Program-made: the position numbers and the translations under genes | In this document: positions 36,190-48,198 of the stretch, piece after piece | How positions within the stretch are numbered: position 1 is the first letter of the stretch | Layout of the letters: each line of letters begins with the position of its first letter | Source of the DNA: Antedon mediterranea | Taxonomy: Eukaryota; Echinodermata; Crinoidea; Comatulida; Antedonidae | DNA length: 64,000 nucleotides | Assembly (NCBI RefSeq): GCF_964355755.1 | Contig: NC_092674.1 | Coordinates: 15,011,001 to 15,075,000 of the forward strand | Reading direction: 5' to 3' | The notes under the pieces: generated by a model | Seen by the model: only the letters and a program-made list of their open reading frames with translations | Told to the model about the DNA's origin: nothing | The model's database searches: none

Positions 36190-36480
36190 TGATATATAGG
36201 CCTAGGCTAGGCCCTATACTATAGTAGTAGGCCTAGCTAGCTAGCCTATTAGGCTCCCAACACACACAGAAGCCTCTGCAGCTCGCCTACTCTTACTAAT
36301 AATAATAAAGGTCGTCACACAAAATAATTAGGCCTAGTCTAGCCCATGGAGTTACAGAATAAACAATTTTTTATACCTCCAACAAGATGTACTACTACTA
36401 GCCTAGAGAGTAGACTTAGATAGAGGCCTATTCTTCCAAGTTCTAACTAGGCCTACACGCACCTCACCTTGTCTGTTGTT
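36190..36480. repeat. TAGGCC-rich subterminal tract (left)
   Basis: Dense TAGGCCTA and CTAGCTAG words, including TAGGCCCTATACTATAGTAG, about 700 bp inside the element's left end. Confidence 0.6.
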
Positions 36481-38066
36481 GCACAAGAACAACATTTTTA
36501 ATATTTTAATAATAATAATATTCAGGTAACTCACTTTAAAGTTAAAAATTCTATATTCTATATCATTAAATACAAATTTATGGTAAAGCCTTGGTTGGCA
36601 TTTTAGGCCTATATATGTAATTATAGTGTAATTAATAACTTCAATGTTGCAATTAATAATTTAGCCTGTCTAAACAATCAACATTCATTTTCCACATTCA
36701 CAATTTTTGCTATGAATGAACACAAATTTTCTATTTAGAAAATTTGTAATTTCATTTTACACACTTGCTCCTTGTTACTGTTTTATTACTTCATTATTAC
36801 TGCATTATTTTAGAAAATGGTTTGTAGTGGTAAACAATCTTATTCTTATGACAAAACGCAATGAAGATATTATTAATTTCTGTTGTGACCTGTAGGTTTT
36901 GCTTCACATTCACTGCTGATATACTTCCATTCATTTCATGTAAACCTAAAAATTATCAAATAACTTGCTCAGCTTGCTTTAAAGTGTGATCTATCAATTC
37001 ATATAATCAGAGTCAACAAATAAGCATTTCATTCATAACTGTATATTCCAAGATCATGATATAAGCATTTCATTTATAACTGTATATTCCAAGATCATGA
37101 TACTGTGTAATTAAAGCACAATATTTTTATGATTGCATTATTCAATTCAAGTGATGCCACATAGTTCAGCTTTTTGAATCCGTGACCATGCATACATTTT
37201 TTTCTTTTCCTAAGCAGCCTTCATATCATACAACTCATTAAAATGGTGAAGATGAATAGTACACAGAGTATCTATGTCATAATGAATTGTTGCTTTTAAA
37301 ATTTTACTGATGCAAATTTATAACTTGGCTTCATGCAAATTTATAACTTGGGTTTCATCATTCTTGACATTTCGTACCATAGCAAATCTTGAAGATCTTT
37401 CATTTAGAAAATGCTAACCATACTATAACCATATTGCAGCAATGTAGACCTTGTAAATGTGAGAATGAATGACCACAAATTAAAAAAATTTATAATTTAT
37501 GTTCATTCATAGCACAATTTTTGAATGGGAAAAAGAGAAGCCGGCTGTTTAAAATGTAATTTATAAATATAATCTTAAAATAGTGTAGCACATATTTGTA
37601 CACAGAATAAAAACAATACATTTTTAATGTTTTAACTTTATAACACAACTTTTTCTTGCATCAACATACAACATTAATTATTCAACTATTACTATAAATT
37701 TAATACTTTTTTTAATGTTATTTGTTAATTCCATCCAATATTTTAAAAGTGCATACAGTATTTCTTATTTTTGTTTAAACTTGTGATACACAACATACAT
37801 TTAAATAGTATTTTAAGAGACCTATCTCAATTATAAATATGAGTCTCATAAAAACAAAAATCACATTGGTCAATAAAAAAATATTTAACATTACAAACAT
37901 TCATAAAAAAAAAATCCTCTTTTTCTTATTCAAAAGAGTTTTTTCCAGTTATTTTATAATATTTAATTTAATTATTTTATTTAATTTACATAGCATTTCT
38001 CAACTCAACAGTTGTATCTTTAAACAAATACAGTAATATAATAAATGTTTTATGAGTTGGATTGTG

Positions 38067-38180
38067 AGAATATTTCATGAATTGAAAAATTGACTGCTCT
38101 ATTTTTAATAAGGCGGGGCCGAGTTAAAATGAGCAGGCAATTTTTCAACGAATGAAATATTCTCACCATTCAATGAATGA
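38067..38180. repeat. Hairpin (MITE-like) repeat, copy 1
   Basis: TGAGAATATTTCATGAATTG and AAAATTGACTGCTC are answered by GAGCAGGCAATTTTT and GAATGAAATATTCTCA across a short GGCGGGGCCGAG centre. Confidence 0.75.
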
Positions 38181-39244
38181 AAAACATTCATTATTTGTTT
38201 TATAACAGTACAAACCTACTTTTATTCAATTTATCTTTATTTTCATTTACCTGGAGTAGAACCAGCTGATTTTTAGCATCATGTGGAAAAAATGTTAATC
38301 ACTTGGATCAGTTTTCTGTTAGGTCTAAGTGTAGTGATGCGTAATTAAGAATACATTCAGGTGTGTTATAATACATAATTATTAGTTTTACACAACAATT
38401 CTTACAAAAATGTTTTAATGTTAAGTCTAATAGTTATTAGTTTATTATTTTCATTAATGTTATTTCTTAAGTTTACATTAAAAGTAAAAAAAAAAAATTA
38501 AACTTTTATTTATCTAAAAATTAAACCTCCCGTTGTCATGGGATTTACAATTGTAACAATATACATTATAATGTATTCCAGTATTATACAATTTAATTAA
38601 AAATAATAAAAATACATTGCATCAATTTAGGTTTTTACAAATGTTTTTCTTACTCCTTTGTTGTAGTTTGCCTTACGTCTTATGGTTACTATTGTTTACT
38701 TTCTCGATTGTTAATCTTTAGTAACGTTACATTTTTTTAAAAACTTGATATAAATCAAACAAACCACTAGCAAAAACATAGTAACAGTAACAATAGTATA
38801 TTTACATGCAATACCCAGTTCCTACATACATAATTGAATAAGGATCATGTAAAAATTGTTCTTGTGTAGTAACTACATTTTGTGTACTCTTTAACATTTT
38901 TTATATAATTATTTAGCAAGTTTGTTTTGGGTAATTATACTGTAAATTTGACGCACTGTTCTACATTGAAACACTAAAATCATACATTTATAGAAATCAA
39001 GAATGTAGTTACTGTAGAATAATTTTGATATGATCACTATTAGTCTTACAAACAAAATAATACTGTGTTGTAGTTTGATATTGCGTCACATTTTTTACAA
39101 TTTTCTATCAAATTAAACCACCCACTCAGAGATATTGTAAAAACCTTGAAAGAATCAATGTAGCCTTTTTATGCTTGAGGAAGATATAGTATAAAACAAA
39201 AAAAGGGTTGAATATTATACAATTAATAAATGTTTCTGTGTTGG

Positions 39245-39360
39245 ATGGTGGGAATATTTCATTAGTTTAAAAATTGACTGCTCTATTTTTTACAAGGCAG
39301 ATTAAATTTTGAATAGAGCAGTTAATTTTTCATCAAATACAAAGCATTCATGATTTGTAT
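39245..39360. repeat. Hairpin (MITE-like) repeat, copy 2
   Basis: GGGAATATTTCATTAGTTTA, AAATTGACTGCTCTATTTTT and the reverse AATAGAGCAGTTAATTTTTC. Same family as 38067-38180, diverged. Confidence 0.7.
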
Positions 39361-40323
39361 TATAACAAGAATACAATTGTGCATGTTATTGTTATAATAC
39401 AATATGACCTGGAAGGATAACCACTGTTTTGTAGTATCTTGCTCAATGTAGATATCCAAATCTATGAAGATAAAATTAAATAAATATTATTATTAATTTA
39501 AAAGAGAACAAATGAGACAGTCTATACATATGTATTGAATTGAATACATCTCTATGGAAATAATTTCTCCATGGTTTAACAAACTCTCATCTCAACAGTT
39601 AAAGATTCATGTTATAATCCTCACTGACTAGTGACTGGCATATAAATTGGTATACAAATCTATATTTCGATAGCAAATTAGCAACAAGCAATCAATTGCT
39701 ATGTCACACTCAAATCAGTCCTTTGTCCAGGCCTGTCATTATAATTGGTTCAGAAAAAAATGATCATAATGTATATCTTTAATCAAAAAAGGACCAAATA
39801 CAGTAGGCATTTATAGAAAAATACAGAATTATACTTGTTATTTTAGTACTATAAATTCAGTCTTTTTTATCCTCTTAATTTTAGCTTTAATATTACAGTA
39901 GTTTTGTGTAAATTTTGTTTTTTGAGGTTACCATCATCTCCATAAGGATGAAACGACACTTCAATGTTATTATTGTAAACAATTCTAAAGTAGGTATACA
40001 TTAATAATGTATACAGTATTACAATATTTAAATTTTATTAGGTTATGTATTTCAATCTAATAAAGTCAAATACTTTAAAGGGGAGCCTGGGCTGATTTAT
40101 TGTGACAATTACACAATTCTCATAAAACTGACCAAGAACCAGAATTAAAGTATTTAAAAAAAATGCTGAACATTACTTCAACATGACCACCCTGTATCTA
40201 CCCTGGATAACCACTTGGATATTGTTGATTCATTCTCATTGTACATAGCCACATCTATAAAGATAAAATTTAAAAAAAAGAATATTAGAGAATGGTGAAT
40301 AAACACATTCAACAAACGTTTTT

Positions 40324-43300
40324 TTATGAAAAAAGCTGAAGATTCATGTCATGCTTCTCACTGTTATCAAAATCATTTAGCTCATCACTGCACTCTGAGT
40401 TTGTATCAGATTCCTCACTACTTGTGATTGGATCTTCATTCAGGTTTTTGCAATTTACACAAGTACAACCTGGACCACATTGCTGTTTCCGTTTAATACA
40501 AGCACACCTGCCAGTTATGCAGCCTGTCTTGCACTTGCAGCCATTCTTTGGGTACCGCACTGATTCCCTTACTTTCTTCATGTTCTCTTCAGAATCCCAT
40601 GTGATTGATACTCCTTGATCTGTTTGACTCCAGCCATATTTAGTCAAATCGGGAACATCTACAGAATTTACACTCGCCTGAGACCAAACCAAACCTACCC
40701 AACATGACCGTAGCCAATGAAACTTAAGTGCATCAACTGTAGGTATCCACTGGTCCTCACTTTTGATACGGTGGAATGTGCTTTCTCTAATTACTTGCAG
40801 GAACTTCACATGTTTATCCAGATCATTTAGGTCTGAGGTGTTTATATTCTGAAAAAGCTCTTCAGCTGTGTCCACACTAAATGCAGCCAAATTCTGTTGG
40901 AAATAAACACAACCAACAAGCCTGTAGAATGCTAGAAGTCCAAGGTGTTGAACATCTGGGCCAATTTGATTCAGATATCCTGTATGGATACCTCCCGATA
41001 CAAACTTGCAGTTCCTATAAAAAACTTCCATAAACCTCTTCTTGGAGTAGCCTTTGAAAAAGGACACATAGTCACAACCACTAGATATAAATAAAGTTTG
41101 AAGGAGCTTAGGTACCGTGCACAACATGTCACCTAGCGGTTGCAATGACAGATCTGTAGAGAAGGATAATAGCAATGAATTAATACACACATATACATTA
41201 TCACTTCTTGATGCCTTTAGTTGAATGATGGTCTTCTTATCTGGTACTGCCTGTACAATGGGAAGACCTACATGGAGCTTATCCCTATCAGGACTATAAA
41301 TGATCACACAACTACATGATGTCTTAGCAAAATGCAACCAAACACGTGAATCGCCTTCCTCATGATTAGAATTATATTCTGATGCAACTTTTGTTTCTGT
41401 ATTGCTAGAACAAAAACACTTGTCTGTATTGTCACCATCAAACCCACCAGCTGTTAAGAAAATCTGTCCATTCCTTAAATTCTGTGAAGCAACAGAAATA
41501 AAGTAGCTAGAAATAAGATTAACTAACAGACGTTTTTGGCTACGCACTGCCAGGAAAGCCCGCCATTGAGATGGTAATTTATCATCTGCATCTATGGAGT
41601 GAAAGTTAATTTCATTGTTGTTGACATTTTTGTCCCTTCTTACTCGTTCAACTTCCTTTGGGCTAGGACCATGTCTACATGGATGATCAAATACAACATG
41701 AACTTCCTTAGCTCTGTAATCATAAAAAGGTCTCAAGACCCATTGCCTGAAAAGGAAGTTCATATAGTCTTTAAAAGTCTCATGAGATGGCAAAGGCGTT
41801 GTGTTAATTAAGAACATCCCCTCGGCTATGTAAGCTGTTGATTCTAGTGATGGTTTGTAAGAGTCACTGAATGCACCAGGGTATCTAGATTTGAAAAAAG
41901 AAGAACAAACAGCCTTATTTGCTTTGTAAGGCATACCATCAGCAGTACAAAGTGCTCTGGGAAGAGAGAGAACTTGGTGGAAGTCTGTGATTACTTGGCC
42001 GTGGGATTTTGACCAAGCAACTTGGTGTCTCAAACATTCTAATTGGAGTTTTTGGTCTTGAATCTCTTTCCTCTGTTTAGCAACAGTCGTTTTGGGGGGT
42101 GTGAAAGTACTCACTTTCCTATTCTTTCTTACTGGTCTTTTAGCACCTGGAAGAGATAGAACAACACATTTAATGTACGAGTGTAAATCTTCTTGCCCAT
42201 ACTCATAGAAATTTAGAAGGTCACTTGACACCTTCTGTGCTGCTGCTTCATCTGTAAACAAATGATAAAGCAAACTGGAGGAGCCAGTTTGCAGCACTGT
42301 TGTTTTCTTTAACTCCATCAAGAATGATCGTACATTTCCTTCTTCATACCTAATTAAAGAAGGAGACAAATATGTTAGTGATGAAGATTTAAAGTTTCTG
42401 CTGAGTTGTGACGAAAGATTACACACAGATCGTGTACGATGTGGAAGATAATGCACAAGTTTTGTGAGTCCTTCCTGCCCTGTTGTAGTTAATGCCATCT
42501 TTACGTTCTTATTGATAACCATTTCATGTGCTTCGTCAAAAGCGATGCAAGACCAGTTATCTCCAGTTATGCTTACACTGAAGGCACCCATAGAAAAAAA
42601 GTCACGAATGTGTGAAGGGTAAGACTTGAGATCTGCAATGTGAAATGGTAGAATATTTAAGTACCGATGCCTATCTAGTGCATAAAAGAGTGGGGCAACT
42701 TGTAAAACACATGCATTTCTGAGTGAAAAATTTCTGCTACGAATTGCAAGAAAAAGGCCAATGTAGTGAAACATATCGCGATGTACAAAGTTATGCCAAA
42801 ATCTAAATGTTGCATTACTCTTGCACAACCTTTGACAAAATTCATTAAATTTGTCCTTGCATGTTGGAAAAATAGATGTAATTGAACTTGTATCTGTATG
42901 ACATAAGAAATCTTGTCCTTCCTGCAAAGAATGAGAAATGCAATTGTCAAGATTAGTGGTTATCTTTTCACGAAAACTTGGGGTGCAATCACTGAGAAAA
43001 GCTTCAACCTGAAAACGATAGAATGCTTCCCATACCTGTAAAAGGAAATGATGTGTTGTGTCAAAACTAGTAGCATTTGCTACAGATGCAAGTTTGGCTC
43101 CACGATAGCCACCAGCCAATAACAAATCTTTAAGGCCAGCATCGAGATACACTTTCATAATTGGTGCCTGACAGTTCTTCAACAGATGCCAATCACCTAT
43201 GTATGGTAGCATCCAATTGAGATCTGTCCCATATTCCCTCTTTAAATTCATGAGGATATCATATGTCTTAGCATCACCTGCAACAACCAACTGCTCCATA

Positions 43301-45458
43301 GTATTACCTATGTCATACTTACTATATAGCATTGACAAGGTATTCTGTATCGTTTCCTTGCTGTCTGCAGGTTCAGCCATAACAGCAACAAACTGGATAT
43401 CAGACTGCTCTGTTTGCAAGGAAGTGCTTCCATGATGAGCAGCTTTAATACCTGCTAAAGAGATGTCTGGAGTTAATAAATGAGCAGAGGTTTTCGTTAA
43501 TACATACTGAAAGAGAAATTGGTCCTGCAAACTTAGAGAATCCGATTCAAGTTTAGTTAGCTAGAAGTCTTCAAGTTTAAGCTGAAAATTACTATGTGTT
43601 TGTGACGTATGTGGATGAAACAAATGCTCCACACCACTGTGGTATGTTGTGACAGTGGACAGCTGTATTTTTCTTTGTCTCCTTTCGTCAAGTTCCATCT
43701 CTTGTACCTGAGCCTGTAATGGAATTGAACACGTTAATTTAGCAGAATTTGGCAATGGCTGAACAGCCTGAACTGATGTACCATGAAATCCACGTGACAT
43801 TTGTGATGATCTAACAGCAGCGTATTGCGAGTTTTTATCGATGTTATCTATTGAAATAATTGTAAAGGCATTAGATACAAATGGTTTACTAGTCATTTCC
43901 AATTCTGCAACATGTGTTTGATATCTGAGAAATGTATCTTTAGATACACAAATACCAAACTGTGCCAAGAGACCTAAGCACTTTGCTGATGAGTTTGTGA
44001 ATTTATCAATAGCATCAGTGATGAGCATATGAAATGGTAAATATGCTTGATCATTCTGCAAAAATAAAAGACAACAAAATATATTAAGTCTCTTTAGTTT
44101 CTTGCGGTGGCTAAAAGTTGATGACTCATGTGTGTTTAGGTAATGAGTATCCCATTTAAATGACATATCTGTATACAGATTCTTCATCTCTTGCTTATTG
44201 AGGGTAATCCTGAGAAGAAAGTTCCACAAGATTGGATCAAAAGAATTAATTAATGATAGAAAATTTACATTGTCAATGTGATTGCACTTATTACCTAAAG
44301 ACAAAATCTTTGCTTGATTTGAAATTCTTGATTGTATATCATCAGCTACAATAGATAATGGATGGGATTTAGACTGTGCTTCCAACTCTTTTATCTTTCT
44401 GTCACTCTCTTCTAATTTGTGTTTCAATGCATGTTGTACTCGAAAAGTGATTTCAACAAACACTTCTGAACATCAGTGCCATACCGTCTAAGAACTGTTC
44501 CTAAACGTTCGTTGCCTGGACTACAGTAAGAAATGACGCACTCGCCTAATGAAGCACGAATACGTGTCATTAGCATAGCCTTGATTTGTTTCTCTGTAAA
44601 TGAATGCCAGTTATGATGTTCACACTTTGATATGTCAAAGGCTTTATATGTGCGGAGATAAAAATGATATAGGTTATCCAATAAAATTGCTTCATCAGCA
44701 AGTAAAATCTCACCCATATAACCTAAAGTTTGGACAATACAAAAATCAACACAGCTGACAGCTAACACATTCTGCTCTAATGACCTTAGTATTTCTTGGA
44801 AATATGTTTTAGAGCATCGCTGTTCTCTAACAAAAGAATCAGCATTACAAAATCTGTGAAAAGACGAGTGACACGACGAACATAAACAAACAATACTAGA
44901 ACAATTGAGTGCATCATCAACATACAATGAACGAGCGTTCATGAACTGTGTTAGCTTGCCGACTTTATGACACATTCTACTGCTTCTTCTATGAAATGGC
45001 AAATGAGAATGGCATACAGCACACTTGGTAGGTGGTGATAAATAGCGGTTGTAATCATTGTAGTGTATGTGGCAGAGTGGAAAATTGCCATCAAACTGTG
45101 GGATTTGCTTTATTTTATCCATGGAAATCTTGAAACAATGCCTTACTTTCGTTTCATCCCCTCTACTTGTTCTATGGATTTGAATGCTGGTGCATTCCGG
45201 AACTAGGCAGCCTTCATCAAGCTTCGCCTTCTTTGTAGTACCAGCATGGTCTGTAGCACTCCATTTTCTATGGCAGTTCCAACATATGCAGTCAGTTGGA
45301 GTAACATCAAACTGTTTCTGCAAATTTTGTACCACTGCATGATGGTGTGGCAAAGCATTTGCAATGTGCCAAAATTTGTTATTGTGACAACCACAAATTT
45401 TACATGGCCCACCTTTCTGCAAAGGGTGTGTTGCAATGCAATTACTTATTTTAGGCAT
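40324..45458 (-). pseudogene. Nearly intact giant HEEADTR/CXC gene: zinc region, DDE-like core, FEN-like nuclease, CXC tail
   Basis: Three contiguous open segments on the minus strand: 45458-44424 (344 aa), 44463-43561 (300 aa) and 43530-40324 (1068 aa). Segments 2 and 3 are in one frame separated by a single TAG (43561-43563); segments 1 and 2 overlap by 40 bp in different frames. Segment 1: Cys/His pairs (CKICGC, CICWNC, CAVCHSH, CLCSSC). Segment 2: ISIDNID (residues 204-209) and HGTSVQAVQP. Segment 3: VVAGDAKTYD (D86, D91), GDWHLLKN (D113), FDEAHE (about 331-336); then EGMFLIN (570), VHVVFD...ERVRR (610-632), HEEGDSR (723-729), SPDRD (746-750), SSGCDYVS (817-823), and CXC cysteines (998-1027). 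The first set suggests an RNase-H-like DDE core, the second a FEN/XPG nuclease; both are inferences. Only two lesions in ~1,720 codons implies a young copy. Confidence 0.78.
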
Positions 45459-45700
45459 TACTTACCTTTTTAATTGAGCATTTTACGTCTGTAATTTTGG
45501 ATACAGATCTTCTTGCCACTCACTGGAATAGAATATTTATATACAATTAGATTAGGAGAGATGTCCCGGTTGCATGGGAAATATTTAACCTAGACGGCCT
45601 GCCTAGTTTTTACTATTAGGCTAGCCAGGCTAAAAGGCCAGTAAACTTTACTAGGCCTATGCGGCATGCCTATATGTAGCAGGTAGAGAGAGGGCAGGCC

Positions 45701-46938
45701 GCGATTTTTTTTTTCGTACATAAGTTGGGGACCCCATCATGAAACGTCACAAAATAAACATGAATAATTCATCAGTTAAATTTTCTTGTTCCGTGTGCAC
45801 CCAAGCGTATAGCAACAAGAAGTGATTACACAAGTGCGGTACGATTCTAGGCCTATCTCCGCTGTGGTTGCCGCGTGCGATTTCATAATAGAATAGCGGA
45901 GTTTTGTGTGGATTGTCAAAATAATCAGCCTTTAGTTTATGGTGTTTTTAATATAGTTTATTACTAAAGAATTACGTGTTAAAATTATAGTTTCTATTGA
46001 TACTATTAGGCCTAATTACTAGTCTCTAAACCCCTGTATATTCTAGTAGTAGCTGTGTGGGTGTGTGTGACTTGTGTCTTTGGGCTATGTCCAATTACTA
46101 CTTAGTTTAATGTTTTGCCTAGCTGTCGATTAGCCTCGACACATTTTGCATAGTGGACGTGTGTGTGAAGAAGAGTGCGCGAAGGCAATCACGTGAATTG
46201 ACCTAGAATCCTAGGCCTATTATTGTAGAAAGAATCGTATCGCAGTTGTTGTTCCGTGTGCACCCACAAGCGTTCTTGGACATAGCCCAAAGAAAGCTTA
46301 GACCCACAAGAATAAAGAATGTGTTTAATTTGTGTACTGTATTTTTTTAATTCTTCTATCAATTATCAAACAATATGCAATGTACTCAAAGGAACTTTAA
46401 AAATGCGCGTATATGAACACATGAGATGGGAAGATTTGACCCACGAGAATAAAAAATGTATTTTTGTGTAATGTTTATTGTTTAATTTTGCTGACTTATT
46501 ACTCGGATTGTGTCATACCAAAGATAGTGTAACTATTACCAAAGATAGTGTAACTAATCTTTGGTCATACCTAACACACACACACGTCACACACATCCAC
46601 ACAGCAACTACTAGAATAGACATGGGTTTAGAGACTAATAATTAGGCCTAATAGTATTAATAGAAACTATAATTTTAACACGTAATTCTTTAGTAATAAA
46701 TTATATTAAAAACACCATAAACTAAAGGCCGATTATTTCGACAATCCACACAAAACGCCGCTATTCTTCAACAGCGGAGAGATAGGCCTAGAATCGTACC
46801 GCACTTGTGTAAACACTTCTTGTTGCTATACGCTTGGGTGCACACGGAACAAGAAAATTTAACTGATGAATTATTCATGTTTATTGTGTGACGTTTCATG
46901 AGGGGGTCCCCAACTTATGTACGAAAAAAAAAATTGCG
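45701..46938. mobile_element. Foldback element with ~380 bp inverted arms
   Basis: 45701-46080 (CGTACATAAGTTGGGGACC, AATTCATCAGTTAAATTTTC, GTGTGCACCCAAGCGTATAG, AAGAATTACGTGTTAAAATT) is the reverse complement of 46550-46938 with few differences. The ~470 bp centre has a nested pair (TTGGGCTATGTCC at 46080; reverse at 46279), another copy of GTTCCGTGTGCACCCA, and a direct pair ACCAAAGATAGTGTAACTA (46518, 46539). No ORF. It lies about 240 bp upstream of the large gene's start. Confidence 0.85.
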
Positions 46939-46959
46939 GGCAGGCCAGCTAGGAATCTA

Positions 46960-47420
46960 GTTTAGGCCACTTTTAGTTAGTAGGGCCTTATTATAGCCAG
47001 GCCTAGGCTTACAGTCTGAGTAGCTAGTCAGGCTAGGCCATTATCCCTTTAATTATTGTACCTAACTAGGCCTATGCCCTACAAGGCTATAGTAGTATAG
47101 GGCCTACATACATAGCATATAATTATAGGCCTAGGCTAGGAGTCTGATCATCATTTATAGCCAGCCGTGTAAGTGAGATCATCGCAAATTAGACTTTCTG
47201 TCCTAAGCCTAGCCTAAATAAAAGCTAGGCCTAGCTAGGCTAGGCCCTAGCCTTTTATTTACCTAGTCTAGGCCTAGGCCCTGTCTAGCTACTACTAGTC
47301 TAGGCTAGGCCTAGCTGGATGTCCCCCTCTACTACCTAGCCTAGGCCCTAGTAGTAGGCTACTACACTAGATAGACAGGGCCTTTAGGCGCTAGCCTAGT
47401 AGGCTAGGCCTAGGCCAGGC
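46960..47420. repeat. TAGGCC-rich subterminal tract (right)
   Basis: Very dense CTAGGCCTAGGC/TAGGCTAGGCC words, mirroring the left tract at 36190-36480. Includes the inverse of TAGGCCCTATACTA near 47090. Confidence 0.65.
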
Positions 47421-48198
47421 CTATCTCATGACTTACAATCGGAATAAATTAAACAGTATTTAACAACGATGAACCACCTTCTCATAGGTCATAATCGATA
47501 TATACTTAATTAAAGCATATTATTAAGCTATTAAAACACATTTTCATTAGTTGGGACGCAAATCCGTCTATTCAGAAAAATGTAAACAAATCAAATGGTA
47601 AAACTTACATGATCCTGCAACTTTTCCGAACCAGTGACTGACGGAGAAAATTTTTACTTTATCGTCTGATTTTTCTCCAAGGAAATCGATTGGCTAACAA
47701 AATATACTTATTAGGAGACATGTTTACCAAATTAGGAAAATTATAATATTTGAATATTCATGATATTATTCTAATTATAACTTCTGTTTTTTTCGAGTTT
47801 TTTTCGCGTGAAGCTTCGTCAAGTTTTATAACGTATGAGGGCGCTACAAAACTCAATCGAACAAATAGATGAAAAACGTTCGATTAACAGAATTATCGCG
47901 AAGTGGCTTTCCCACTGCATTACTGTCACTCGCATTACCGTAAGAAATGAACTTAGTATTTACTAAACAAAGCAGATTTTAGAACGAAGAAAAGTAGACA
48001 ATAATTAATATTGCAACATTAAACCACTCAAAGGATGTTATATCAATATTCAAGTAAAAACTTTTATTTCAACTCATTTGGATGAAGTTCTAAAGGACAT
48101 CATCTATTTTTAACACTAACAGAACATCTTGTTTTTTTATAAACACAGTAACACTTATACGGTCACTAAAAATGAATTAGAAAATTCAAACAGCCATT

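Larger units (their letters stand above)
36500..40320. other. AT-rich, gene-less part of the 12.4 kb element
   Basis: Downstream of the large gene. No ORF of note. It contains two hairpin-forming repeats and small direct duplications (37020-37102, unit about 47 bp, GCATTTCATT.ATAACTG; 37310-37355, TGCAAATTTATAACTTGG). Confidence 0.6.
35471..47917 (-). mobile_element. 12.4 kb DNA element carrying a DDE-like/FEN-like/CXC gene
   Basis: Left end CAGTGGGAAAGCCACT at 35471 and right end AGTGGCTTTCCCACTG ending at 47917 are perfect inverted repeats over 16 bp; weaker matching continues inward (AATCGAAC, TTTTCATCT, AGGGCGCC). CATT flanks both sides (35467-35470; 47918-47921). The outer flanks read GTCACTCGCATT and CATTACTGTCACTCGCATTACC, so removing the element leaves two adjacent GTCACTCGCATTAC copies. 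Inside: one large minus-strand gene (40324-45458), a foldback element (45701-46938), TAGGCC-rich tracts near both ends, and the direct subterminal word GTTGGGACGCAAATCCG at 35858 and 47554. Not assigned to a superfamily. Confidence 0.78.

Noticed and set aside
37839-38036. 65-codon open frame, hydrophobic
   Set aside because: Phe/Ile/Lys-only composition mirrors AT-rich DNA, as expected by chance.
44424-44463. Programmed ribosomal frameshift
   Set aside because: No canonical slippery heptamer or obvious downstream structure; a plain indel is simpler.
45418-45470. GTAAGT donor and TTTGCAG acceptor at the start of the giant gene
   Set aside because: Would give an intron of about 45 bp and remove the apparent start codon; too short to trust without transcripts.
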